From Bradyrhizobium commune (lineage in GTDB: Bacteria; Pseudomonadota; Alphaproteobacteria; Rhizobiales; Xanthobacteraceae): a stretch of DNA of 64,000 bases. The notes below the pieces were generated by a model. That model did no database searches and was not told where the DNA came from. It saw only the letters and a list, made by a program, of their open reading frames with translations. Location of the stretch: the NCBI RefSeq assembly GCF_015624505.1, contig NZ_CP061379.1, forward strand, positions 2,108,001 to 2,172,000. The letters run 5' to 3'. The position numbers and the translations under genes are program-made. Within the stretch, counting starts at the first letter, position 1. Every line of letters begins with the position of its first letter. This document shows positions 52,978 to 60,910 of this stretch, piece after piece.

Positions 52978-54192
52978 ATGGACACGATCCTCGTCGTCAA
53001 TGCCGGTTCTTCAAGCGTCAAGTTCCAGGTCTATTCGGTCGAAGGCGAGGGCGTGCTTCGCCGCCAGATCAAGGGCCAGATGGATGGCATCGGCTCCAGG
53101 CCGCGGCTGCGGGCGAGCGGCGCGAGCGGCGATCCGCTGGCCGATCGCGCCTATCCGATCGAGGCCGTGCCTGACGTTCCCGCTGCAATGGCCGTTGCCG
53201 GCGACTGGTTGCGGCATGAGGTCAGGGTCTTGCCCATCGCCGTCGGCCACCGCGTCGTGCATGGCGGGCCCGACTACGACCGGCCGGTCCTGATCGACCA
53301 CGGTGTCGTCTGCCGCCTCGAACGCCTCGTCACGCTGGCGCCGTTGCATCAGCCGCACAATTTGGCGCCGATCCGTTCGCTGCTCGAAAATTTCCCGACG
53401 CTGCCCCAGGTCGCCTGCTTCGATACCGCGTTCCATCGCACCCATGATGCGGTGGCCGACCACTACGCCATTCCGCACCAGCTCTATGCCGAGGGCGTGC
53501 GGCGCTACGGCTTTCACGGCCTGTCCTACGAATACATCGCCAAGACGTTGCCCGCCGTCGCGCCTGATGTGGCGAAGGGCCGCGTGATCGTCGCGCATCT
53601 CGGCAGCGGCGCCTCGATGTGCGCGCTGAAAGACGGCCGCAGCGTCGAGAGCACCATGGGTTTCACCGCGCTCGATGGCCTGCCGATGGGCACGCGCCCG
53701 GGGCAGATCGACCCCGGCGTGGTGCTCTATCTCGTCTCCGAGAAGGGCATGTCGGCCGCCAAGGTTCAGGACTTCCTCTACCGCGAATGCGGCTTGAAGG
53801 GACTTTCCGGCGTGAGCAACGACATGCGGGAGCTGGAAGCGAGCACGGATCCGCAAGCCAGGCTCGCGATCGACTATTTCGTCTACCGCATCAGTCTCAA
53901 CGCCGGCCTGCTTGCCGCCGCCTTGCAGGGCCTCGACGCCTTCGTCTTCACGGCTGGCATCGGCGAGAACTCCGCCGCCATCCGCGCCCGTGTCGTCGCG
54001 CAACTCGGATGGCTTGGTGCTGCGCTCGATGCGACCGAGAACGCGCGGCACGCGCGGCTGATCTCGCGCCCCGAGAGCGCGATTCCCGTCTACGTCGTGC
54101 CGACCGACGAAGAGTTGATGATCGCGCAGCACACGCTGGCGCTGCTGATGAACGGCCAATCGCACAACACCAGAGCTGAGAGGGTGTCATGA
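52978..54192 (+). CDS. ackA: Acetate kinase
   Basis: The 404-residue ASKHA-fold kinase has all signature motifs: [11 protein letters not shown] near residue 7, [43 protein letters not shown] and FTAGIGENS. It transfers the phosphate of acetyl phosphate to ADP, giving acetate and ATP. The ATG at 52978 lies 5 bases after the pta stop. With Pta it forms the substrate-level phosphorylation route used when respiration is limited, in keeping with the FixK box ahead of the operon. Confidence 0.94.
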   Translation: MDTILVVNAGSSSVKFQVYSVEGEGVLRRQIKGQMDGIGSRPRLRASGASGDPLADRAYPIEAVPDVPAAMAVAGDWLRHEVRVLPIAVGHRVVHGGPDYDRPVLIDHGVVCRLERLVTLAPLHQPHNLAPIRSLLENFPTLPQVACFDTAFHRTHDAVADHYAIPHQLYAEGVRRYGFHGLSYEYIAKTLPAVAPDVAKGRVIVAHLGSGASMCALKDGRSVESTMGFTALDGLPMGTRPGQIDPGVVLYLVSEKGMSAAKVQDFLYRECGLKGLSGVSNDMRELEASTDPQARLAIDYFVYRISLNAGLLAAALQGLDAFVFTAGIGENSAAIRARVVAQLGWLGAALDATENARHARLISRPESAIPVYVVPTDEELMIAQHTLALLMNGQSHNTRAERVS

Positions 54193-54977
54193 TCCCCGTC
54201 TTTCCGGACAGCAAGGTCGCCCTCAAGGGCAAGAAAGGCCTCGTCGTCGGCATTGCCAACGACCAGTCGATCGCTTGGGGCTGCGCGCGGGCGTTTCGCG
54301 CGCTCGGCGCCGATCTCGCCGTCACCTATCTCAACGACCGCGCCAGGAAGCATGTCGAGCCATTGGCACAGGCGCTGGAGGCGCCGATCTTCATGCCGCT
54401 GGACGTGATGGTCGACGGCCAGACCGAGGCGGTGTTCGAACGCATCACGGCGGAGTGGGGACAGCTCGACTTCCTGCTGCACTCGATCGCGTTCTCGCCC
54501 AAAGAAGCCTTGCACGGCCGCGTCGTTGACGTCGGCCGCGACGGCTTCCTCAAGACCATGGACGTCTCCTGCTGGTCGTTCCTGCGCATGGCCCATCTTG
54601 CCGAGCCGCTGATGAAGAACGGCGGCACCCTGTTCACCATGACCTACTATGGCAGCCAGATGGTGGTGGACAATTACAACATCATGGGCGTCGCCAAGGC
54701 GGCACTCGAGGCCTCCGTCCGCTATGCCGCCGCCGAGCTCGGTCCGAAGGGTATCCGCGTGCACGCGATTTCGCCGGGACCGCTGGCGACACGCGCGGCG
54801 TCAGGCATTCCCGAGTTCGACGAGCTCATGGACAAGGCGCAGTCGAAGGCGCCGGCGCGCAGCCTCGTCAGCATCGACGATGTCGGCAACGCCACCGCAT
54901 TCCTCGCACTCGACGGCGCCAAGCTGATCACCGGCAGCGTGCTCTATATCGACGGCGGATATCACATCATCGACTAG
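54189..54977 (+). CDS. fabI: Enoyl-[acyl-carrier-protein] reductase (NADH)
   Basis: The 262-residue FabI has the NADH site [13 protein letters not shown] and the catalytic pair Tyr153 (TYYG) and Tyr163 with Lys170 in NYNIMGVAK, matching E. coli Tyr146, Tyr156 and Lys163. It catalyses the last reduction in fatty acid elongation. Its start overlaps the ackA stop (ATGA). An extra FabI inside a low-oxygen operon is unusual; it may recycle NADH or supply lipid under micro-oxic growth. A housekeeping fabI would be expected elsewhere. Confidence 0.92.
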   Translation: MIPVFPDSKVALKGKKGLVVGIANDQSIAWGCARAFRALGADLAVTYLNDRARKHVEPLAQALEAPIFMPLDVMVDGQTEAVFERITAEWGQLDFLLHSIAFSPKEALHGRVVDVGRDGFLKTMDVSCWSFLRMAHLAEPLMKNGGTLFTMTYYGSQMVVDNYNIMGVAKAALEASVRYAAAELGPKGIRVHAISPGPLATRAASGIPEFDELMDKAQSKAPARSLVSIDDVGNATAFLALDGAKLITGSVLYIDGGYHIID

Positions 54978-55334
54978 GGCGTGTACCCGGCGAGATCACT
55001 CGCAAAAGAACTGCCTGACGCGATTGATCGCGTCCGCAATGACTTTGGGTTTGACGCAATGCTTGGTGATTTTCATCTGGGCATGTTGTACCATCCGACG
55101 TGAAAATCTCAGTTTAGGCGAAAACGACGTCAAATCGTCAGCTGCCGTACTTCTTATCACTCGTGACGATATTTCATTTATTCAAGCCGCGAAGCAATTC
55201 AGCTTAGCAACGAAGCCATCTTGTTGGCATACGCAGTCAGCCTGAAACAAACGGAATGTATGGTGCGCGAATTAATCGGCGTTCATTGAAGACGCCGCAA
55301 GCTGTTTGCGCTTTTGATCAAAAGATAGCTCTGC
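54978..55334. other. Gene-free, AT-richer gap with two symmetrical elements
   Basis: No supported gene is seen in this 357-base gap. GACGCGAT-TG-ATCGCGTC (55017-55034) is a perfect inverted repeat soon after fabI; it lacks a T tract, so it is at best a weak terminator. CTTTTGATCAAAAG (55311-55324) is a perfect 14-bp palindrome 10 bases before the next ATG and could act as operator or translation-blocking hairpin. Confidence 0.45.
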
Positions 55335-56264
55335 ATGAATGGATTTGCTCCACGATTGCTTGTCTTGCTTGCGCCCCTGATGATCCAGGTGCACGTGGCG
55401 AGCGTCGGAGCACAAACGTCGGATCAATCCATGCAGGCGCTCCCGACCTTGACCGACAAGGGCGCATCGGCCCTGGATTTGCGGCTCCTGCGGCCGCTAT
55501 CGCGATCTGAAGAAAAAGCATTACTGCCTCTTGATCCCTTTAAAGAGTGTGATCGCTGTCCAGCGATGATTGTCGTCCCCGGCGGCAGCTTCACCATGGG
55601 CGCAAGCGCGGACGAATCAGGGAGCACGGCGGACGAACGGCCGCAACACCAGGTGACGTTTTCGAGATTTGCAGTCGGACGCTTTCCCGTTTCTCTTGAT
55701 GAGTGGAACGCCTGCGTCATTGGGAAGGGCTGCAGCTTTCGACCTTCCGATGCGACAGCGAGCAACGGATGGAAACCCGTCACCAATATTCAATGGATCG
55801 AAGCCAAAGAGTACGTTGAATGGCTGTCGCGCGCGACCGGAAGGCCATATCGGTTGTTGAGTGAATCGGAGCGAGAGTACGTCGCCCGCGCCGGGACGAC
55901 GACCCCCTTCTGGTGGGGGGATTCCTTCGCCATTGACCAGGTCGAGGAACGCCAACTCGCCGGGACGAGCTCTCCGCCGCCAACGATGTCCGCTTTCGAA
56001 ACGTCGCTTCCTAACCCATGGGGGGTCTACGAAGTCCATGGTCGAGTCTACGACTGGGTGGAGGATTGCTGGCACGACACTTACCAGGGCGCACCGACGG
56101 ACGGCTCGGCATGGATAGAAGATGATTGCAGCCGACACGTCCTGCGCGGCGGCTCGCTCAGTCGAGCGGCGCAAACCCGTCGCGCCGCGGCGCGCATCTG
56201 GTTCGGCCCATCAAATCGGATGCATTACATGAGTGTTCGTGTCGCAAGGACACTACAGCGATAG
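55335..56264 (+). CDS. Exported formylglycine-generating-enzyme-like (SUMF1 fold) protein
   Basis: The 309-residue product has a signal peptide (about 1-27, cleavage after VGAQ) and the SUMF1/C-type-lectin-like fold: VVPGGSFTMGAS, VSLDEWNAC, NIQWIEAKEYVEWLS, LLSESEREYVARAG, NPWGVYEVHGRVYDWVEDCW, VLRGGSLSRAAQTRRAAAR. The paired catalytic cysteines of true formylglycine-generating enzyme are absent from the last motif, so that chemistry is unlikely. No sulfatase is nearby. A binding or structural role in the periplasm is possible. No Shine-Dalgarno is visible, and the palindrome at 55311 sits where one would be. Confidence 0.8.
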   Translation: MNGFAPRLLVLLAPLMIQVHVASVGAQTSDQSMQALPTLTDKGASALDLRLLRPLSRSEEKALLPLDPFKECDRCPAMIVVPGGSFTMGASADESGSTADERPQHQVTFSRFAVGRFPVSLDEWNACVIGKGCSFRPSDATASNGWKPVTNIQWIEAKEYVEWLSRATGRPYRLLSESEREYVARAGTTTPFWWGDSFAIDQVEERQLAGTSSPPPTMSAFETSLPNPWGVYEVHGRVYDWVEDCWHDTYQGAPTDGSAWIEDDCSRHVLRGGSLSRAAQTRRAAARIWFGPSNRMHYMSVRVARTLQR

Positions 56265-56307
56265 GCAGGGTAGGCCCCGTCCCCAACGGCACGGAGACAA
56301 GCGTCGA

Positions 56308-56787
56308 CTATTTTTCCGTCGCGGCCGAACGTCCACAAACGCGCACAGCTTCGACGAACGCGCCCCAATCCTTTACGCAGGAGATCGTGGCTTCGATGTC
56401 ATCCCACGTAAGGGCGGCCTTGGCGTCCAGCTCTGGCGCTCCGCGGCTTTGCAAATCCTCTTTCGCGGCCAAGCTGGCCAGGCGAGAGGCAACGAAGTCG
56501 CGATCGAGATCGAGCAGACTAATGTTTTCTGAGGCTGACGGAATCTGGGCGCCGCTCCGATCACGGATGTCGAGCAGTCCGAGCTCCTCCCGTCTGACGT
56601 CCGCTGTCTCGTTACCCCAAATCGTTTCCGCCCGCTGAGCCAGCAGGATGAGCCGAACGTAGAGGCTCGCGGGGATCCCGGACGCCGCCGCTTGGGTCTG
56701 CGCGATGACATCAATCCGGTGAGACTGGAAGTCGAGCACCTCACCCGACTGAGCGTGGGAGTGATCCCTGGTTTCGTCTGCCGACAT
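56308..56787 (-). CDS. Hypothetical protein
   Basis: The 159-residue predicted cytosolic protein is acidic and helical, with no signal peptide or recognised motif. GGAG lies 7 bases before the ATG on the minus strand, which supports expression. It converges on the SUMF1-like gene. Segments such as YVRLILLAQRAETIWGNETA suggest a helical bundle, but no family was recognised. Confidence 0.5.
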   Translation of the reverse strand: MSADETRDHSHAQSGEVLDFQSHRIDVIAQTQAAASGIPASLYVRLILLAQRAETIWGNETADVRREELGLLDIRDRSGAQIPSASENISLLDLDRDFVASRLASLAAKEDLQSRGAPELDAKAALTWDDIEATISCVKDWGAFVEAVRVCGRSAATEK

Positions 56788-56910
56788 CGCAATCTCCGCA
56801 GCGACGGTGAATTAACGATAGCAAAAACCGATTCCGAAAAGGCAACGACGGGCGCTAAAATCTCTGCGCTTTGATTCCCCCGCTCAGAAAACAAATGGCC
56901 GCATTGTCGC

Positions 56911-57564
56911 TCAGTTGGCGGCGAAGCAATAAAACAATCCCGCACCGCCGACGCGCTGCAAATTCGCCGGTGAACAACCCGGCGTCTTGTGCGAATAGTT
57001 CCAGAAATTGGGACCCTGAGTGTTGCCGATCAAGTCATGGTGTCCGACGATCGCGCTGCCCTGGCCGTCAGTGCTGCTGGTCCAGTTACCGCAAGTCGCG
57101 TCGGCCCCCGGGATAGCCGTGCCATCGTGCTGCGTGCCGGTGAGCATGTCATGTTGATTGGGGGTATCGGTGCGGCCCTTGACCGTCATGCCCTTCTCGT
57201 CGAGGCCGGTCTCTTTGTTGATCTTGTTGCTGTCGCCGTGCAGGTCGGCCACGTTTGCCGCGATCTGGATACCTTTGGCGTTGAACCAGGGACCGTTGCC
57301 AATTCGGTCCTTGGCATTGATCGCGCCAGGGCCCTGCGTCGAGAGGTAGGCGCGCCAGGTTTTGCCACCCGCGCCTGCGGCCTGGGCGAGGCTCTGGCAG
57401 TGTCGATCCGCACCATCGAGCCCACCGAGGTCGCCGCCCTTCCCGAGCCCGACACTGGTGATGAAGAAACTCATGCTGCTTTGCTGGGCTTGCGCCGGTC
57501 CACTCGCACTCAAGGTCAACCAGACCATGGACGAGAGGAGAACCAAATTCGTTATCTTGCTCAT
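56911..57564 (-). CDS. Secreted lectin-like protein (endostatin/DUF1554-like fold suspected)
   Basis: The 217-residue exported protein has a signal peptide (about 1-27, ending SGPAQAQ). The mature part includes GGLDGADRHCQSLAQAAGAG, TWRAYLSTQGPGAINAKDRI and a C-terminal GLFYCFAAN, with a few cysteines able to pair. The pattern of Ala-Asp-x-x-Cys-Gln followed by a (T/K)-W-R-A-Y/F-L-S motif occurs in C-type-lectin-like and endostatin-like bacterial proteins. GGAAGGA before 57564 fixes this start rather than 57597. The function is probably surface or periplasmic ligand binding; the assignment is tentative. Confidence 0.6.
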   Translation of the reverse strand: MSKITNLVLLSSMVWLTLSASGPAQAQQSSMSFFITSVGLGKGGDLGGLDGADRHCQSLAQAAGAGGKTWRAYLSTQGPGAINAKDRIGNGPWFNAKGIQIAANVADLHGDSNKINKETGLDEKGMTVKGRTDTPNQHDMLTGTQHDGTAIPGADATCGNWTSSTDGQGSAIVGHHDLIGNTQGPNFWNYSHKTPGCSPANLQRVGGAGLFYCFAAN

Positions 57565-57787
57565 GTGGCTGGTCCTTCCGATGAGGACTCTGACCACGCG
57601 CAGTCGCGACTGGCAGGCTCGAACGCGTGGGGCTGATCATGGCATCATGCCAGTGTTTTGCCCGACGGAGCAAACGATTTCGTTGACTGAAATTTCGCTG
57701 ATTGAGAAACGCAAATGACTCCAGACCTAGGGCTACTGTGCATGGGGTTGTTTTGGATTTTTCTCGGCGGCCGTGCAGCAGCCTCCG

Positions 57788-58447
57788 TTAGAGCTTCATC
57801 TCCGGCACGGAATCGGGAAGCACAAGCTCGGCTTCGGTCACCGCCAAGACTTCCCCGACCGTGACGCCGGGTGCGGTCTCCAGCAGCGTCGCCCGGCCGT
57901 CGGAAAAGCCGATCACGGCCATGTCGGTGACGACCAGGCTCACCGGTCGCACTGAGGTCAGCGGCAGTGTGCATTGGGCGACGATCTTGGACTTGCCCTT
58001 GGCGGCGTGCTGCATCGCGACGATGACGCGCCTGGCGCCGCTGACGAGATCCATGGCGCCGCCCATGCCCGGCACCATCTTGCCGGGGATCATCCAGTTG
58101 GCGAGCAGGCCATGCGCGTCGACCTGGAGGCCGCCGAGCACCGTGACGTCGACATGGCCGCCGCGGATCAGGCCGAACGACATCGCGCTGTCGAAGGTGG
58201 CTGCGCCCGGCAGCGCGCTGATCGGCCGGCCGCCGGCGTCGGTGAGCAGCGGATGGGCCATACCCTGCTCCGGAATCGGCCCGGTGCCGATCAGCCCGTT
58301 CTCGGACTGGAAGAACACCTTGAGGTCGGCCGGGACGTAGTTCGCGACCAGCGTCGGAATGCCGATGCCGAGATTGACGAGATTGCCGCTCTTCAATTCC
58401 TGGGCGACGCGCCGGGCGATGATGATCTGCGGGTCCATGGATCTCAC
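57788..58447 (-). CDS. CoA-transferase subunit B
   Basis: The 219-residue family-I CoA-transferase beta subunit has VNLGIGIPTLVANYV, the catalytic Glu49 in FFQSENGLIG, and GPIPEQGMAHPLLTDAGGRP. The GTG at 58447 overlaps the subunit A stop (GTGA), so A and B are coupled; ATG at 58438 is an alternative. It moves CoA between short-chain acids, such as acetoacetate or acetate with succinyl-CoA or butyryl-CoA. It lies downstream of a FixK box shared with the potassium-channel gene. Confidence 0.9.
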   Translation of the reverse strand: MRSMDPQIIIARRVAQELKSGNLVNLGIGIPTLVANYVPADLKVFFQSENGLIGTGPIPEQGMAHPLLTDAGGRPISALPGAATFDSAMSFGLIRGGHVDVTVLGGLQVDAHGLLANWMIPGKMVPGMGGAMDLVSGARRVIVAMQHAAKGKSKIVAQCTLPLTSVRPVSLVVTDMAVIGFSDGRATLLETAPGVTVGEVLAVTEAELVLPDSVPEMKL

Positions 58448-59091
58448 CCGTTCGTAATGAGATAGTCGACCAGCGGCGCCGGCGTGACGACATGATCGGG
58501 CGCGATGACGCCGACCGGCACGATGTGCTCGGCCGTGACGATCACGGTGTCGGCCGCCATCGCCATGATCGGATTGAAATTGCGCGCGGTGAGCGCGTAG
58601 GTGAGGTTGCCGAGGTAATCGGCGAGGAAGGCGTGCACCAGCGCGAATTGCGCGCGGATGGCGGTCTCCAGCAGGAAAGGCTTGCCGTCGACCTCGATCA
58701 GGCGCTTGCCTTCCGCAACGAGGGTCCCGACGCCGGTGGGCGTCAGCACGCCGCCGAGGCCGCAGCCGCCGGCGCGGATGCGCTCGACGAAAGTGCCCTG
58801 CGGCACCAGATCGACGTTGATCTGGTTCGCCAGCATCTGCTGCTGTGCTTTCGGATTGAGCCCGATATGCGTTGCGGTCAGCCTCGCGACCAGCGCCGCA
58901 TCGAACAATTTGCCGACGCCCTTGCCCGGCGTCGCCGCGTCATTGCAGATCACGGCCAGCCCGCTCTTCTTCTGCCGGACGACTTCGTCGAGCAGCCGCT
59001 CCGGCGTTCCCACGCCCATGAAGCCGCCGACCATGACACTGGCACCTGCCGGGATCATCGCAACGGCTTCTTCGACGGAAACAGCCTGCAT
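58444..59091 (-). CDS. CoA-transferase subunit A
   Basis: The 215-residue alpha subunit has the family pattern MIPAGASVMVGGFMGVGTPE, GLGGVLTPTGVGTLVAEGKR and ALTARNFNPIMAMAADTVIV. It pairs with subunit B to form the heteromeric transferase. It resembles AtoD-type proteins for acetoacetate/acetate. Its ATG at 59091 is about 70 bases from the FixK box at 59161-59174. Given AckA and the decarboxylase-family proteins in this window, an acetate or acetoacetate acceptor is plausible. Confidence 0.9.
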   Translation of the reverse strand: MQAVSVEEAVAMIPAGASVMVGGFMGVGTPERLLDEVVRQKKSGLAVICNDAATPGKGVGKLFDAALVARLTATHIGLNPKAQQQMLANQINVDLVPQGTFVERIRAGGCGLGGVLTPTGVGTLVAEGKRLIEVDGKPFLLETAIRAQFALVHAFLADYLGNLTYALTARNFNPIMAMAADTVIVTAEHIVPVGVIAPDHVVTPAPLVDYLITNG

Positions 59092-59160
59092 GGTTGCAAC
59101 TCCGGTCGGCGCGCAGGGAGCGGCGACGGATCGATGCTGGCGGACCTCCGCATGCTATCC

Positions 59161-59174
59161 TTGATCTGCGTCAA
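59161..59174. promoter_or_regulatory. FixK/FNR box between CoA-transferase and potassium-channel genes
   Basis: TTGATCTGCGTCAA fits TTGA-N6-TCAA. It could serve either direction: a start near 59209 for the channel gene (ATG 59271) or near 59126 for the CoA-transferase operon (ATG 59091). Confidence 0.75.
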
Positions 59175-59270
59175 GGCTCCGCATCATCCGGATATGACGA
59201 TGCCGATACTCTCCGGGATGTTGCGGCGCACCTTGGCGTTGACCGGTATTGATGGAAGCGACGGCACCTG

Positions 59271-59720
59271 ATGGTTCTTCAATTCCTCGTCGGCGCGCTG
59301 GTCAGCGCGATCGACATCGGAATCCATGCGATGGCGACCGTCGTCGCCATATCGATCGCGCGGGCCGCCAGCTTGCGGCTGACCGAAACGCCGCGACTGC
59401 ATCTGATGGGCGTGATGATTGCGACAGCGGCGGCGCTCATGGTCGCGCACACGCTGGAGATCCTGGTCTGGGCCTGGACCTACGGCATCATCCAGGCGGC
59501 ACCCCCGGGCAGCGACCTGCTCTATTTCGCCTTCGTCAACTACACCACGCTCGGCTATGGCGACATCACCCCGGTGGGCGAATGGCGGCTGATCGGGCCG
59601 CTGACGGCGATGAACGGAATCCTGCTGTTCGGCTGGTCGGCCGCCATCCTGTTCGAGGTCTTGCGCAAGACGCTCGAACATCTCGATGCCATCGAGGTGC
59701 CCGGGAAGCCCCGGACCTGA
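59271..59720 (+). CDS. Two-pore-helix ion channel (potassium-channel type)
   Basis: The 149-residue membrane protein has hydrophobic segments at about 5-30, 44-72 and 108-131. A pore loop with the potassium selectivity filter TTLGYGD lies at 92-98. It has no cytosolic RCK or cyclic-nucleotide domain, only a short C-terminal tail. It would pass K+ as a tetramer. It is expected to be under the FixK box at 59161, linking membrane potential control to oxygen status. The ATG follows a weak purine-rich site. Confidence 0.85.
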   Translation: MVLQFLVGALVSAIDIGIHAMATVVAISIARAASLRLTETPRLHLMGVMIATAAALMVAHTLEILVWAWTYGIIQAAPPGSDLLYFAFVNYTTLGYGDITPVGEWRLIGPLTAMNGILLFGWSAAILFEVLRKTLEHLDAIEVPGKPRT

Positions 59721-59744
59721 TGGACGACGGAACCCGAACCCGAT

Positions 59745-59834
59745 TCACCGCAGGAAAAGCACAGCGGCCGTGAGCGCGACCGGCAGCGTACCAATGACAA
59801 TGATCGCGATCCGGAAGGCGAGCTCGTTCGACAT
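59745..59834 (-). CDS. 29-residue single-helix membrane peptide
   Basis: On the minus strand an ATG at 59834 opens a 29-codon frame ending in TGA at 59745. It reads MSNELAFRIAI, then a hydrophobic helix (IIVIGTLPVALTAAVLFL) and a final Arg. The charge pattern is of a small bitopic peptide such as a complex-stabilising subunit. It lies between the channel gene and the FixK-like gene on their convergent side. The call rests only on composition and a clean frame. Confidence 0.45.
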   Translation of the reverse strand: MSNELAFRIAIIVIGTLPVALTAAVLFLR

Positions 59835-59904
59835 GGACCGACGGTATCATGCGATAGAGCCGGTGTGATGTGCAGTTTGTGCCACCACGCGGGCCTTGGG
59901 CCGC

Positions 59905-60588
59905 TCAGGACTGGAGGTCGAGGCCCGCAAGCTGCTCCCGGTCCAGGAGCACGATCTGGCGCTGGGTGTTGCCAATGAAGCCGAGGATGCCGAGCTCATG
60001 CAGCCGCGACAGGGCGCGCGAGACGGTTTCCAGCGTCAGACCGAGATAATCGGCGATGTCGCGCCGCGACATCGGCAGCGCCATGACGCCCGCTGCGGTC
60101 AGGCGCTTGTCCATCTCGAGCAGGAAGGCCGCGACGCGCTCCAGCGACGTCTTGCGGCCGAGCAACAGCATGTGGTCTTCCGCGTGCTGGAGGTTGTTGG
60201 TGGTCATGCTGAGCAGGTTTCTGGCCACCATCGCATCGCTCTGGGCCACGACTTCGAGGCTTTGCTGTCGGATCAGACGAACCGTGGTATCGACGATCGC
60301 TTCGGTCGTGAACCGGTGCTCATCGCCGTTCTCGAGACCGAAGATGTCGCCGATCAGATGGAAGGCGCCGATCTGCCGGCGGCCATCCGACAGCAGCTTG
60401 TAGCTTCGCACTGCACCAGACTTGACCTGATAGACGTACTCGGCGGGCTCTTTCTCGCCGTAGATCTCGGCGCCTTTTCTGTAGGAAAATTCGCTTAAAC
60501 TGACGAGCGCATTTGAAGCGCTGGTCATGCCGAGGTCACGGAGGGAATTGGGACGGAGCGCGCTATCCGTCGTGATGCGAACGAACAT
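59905..60588 (-). CDS. Crp/Fnr-family regulator of the FixK type
   Basis: The 227-residue product has a cyclic-nucleotide-binding-like beta-roll (AEYVYQVKSGAVRSYKLLSD, GAFHLIGDIFGLENG), a dimerisation helix and an FNR-type recognition helix in SRRDIADYLGLTLETVSRAL. The Glu, Ser and Arg that read TTGAT are all present. From the chosen start there is not a single cysteine, so no iron-sulfur oxygen sensing and no redox-active Cys as in FixK2. AGGAG 8 bases before 60588 fixes the start; a longer frame from 60651 is rejected. It could bind the four boxes in this window. Confidence 0.87.
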   Translation of the reverse strand: MFVRITTDSALRPNSLRDLGMTSASNALVSLSEFSYRKGAEIYGEKEPAEYVYQVKSGAVRSYKLLSDGRRQIGAFHLIGDIFGLENGDEHRFTTEAIVDTTVRLIRQQSLEVVAQSDAMVARNLLSMTTNNLQHAEDHMLLLGRKTSLERVAAFLLEMDKRLTAAGVMALPMSRRDIADYLGLTLETVSRALSRLHELGILGFIGNTQRQIVLLDREQLAGLDLQS

Positions 60589-60709
60589 AGGCCAACTCCT
60601 CAGCTCATCGCCGAATTGGTCTGTCGGACAAAATCTCTCGCAGCGGGACATGTGCCGCGCCGTCTCATTCCCGCCGAGGTTGATTTACGACTAACGCAGT
60701 GTTCCAATC

Positions 60710-60737
60710 CATTGTCCCAAGGTTCATTGTACCAAGG
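60710..60737. promoter_or_regulatory. Tandem direct repeat in the fixK-fixJ intergenic region
   Basis: CATTGTCCCAAGG (60710-60722) and CATTGTACCAAGG (60725-60737) are 12/13 identical with a 15-bp period. They lie within the 322-base gap 60589-60910, which has no gene and no obvious FixK box. The octamer ATTGTCCC recurs in reverse (61578-61585) before the second response-regulator gene. This suggests a binding site for one of these FixJ-type proteins. Confidence 0.45.
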
Positions 60738-60910
60738 GGAGGACGGGCGTTTACTTGCTGTGATTGAAGCGCGGATTGAGAAGTGCGCAATGCGTTCCGG
60801 CATCTGTCCCATTGCGAAGCACATATTTCGCTTTTCGAACCATTGGGCGGCGGCGCCGCTTGGTTTAGAAACCTGAATCGATGTTTTCTGGATTTCGTGA
60901 GAGGTGAAGA

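Noticed and set aside
55140-55285. Short plus-strand frame reading YFIYSSREAIQLSNEA onward, ending near 55287
   Set aside because: It begins directly after a stop, has no start with a ribosome-binding site and resembles no known family.
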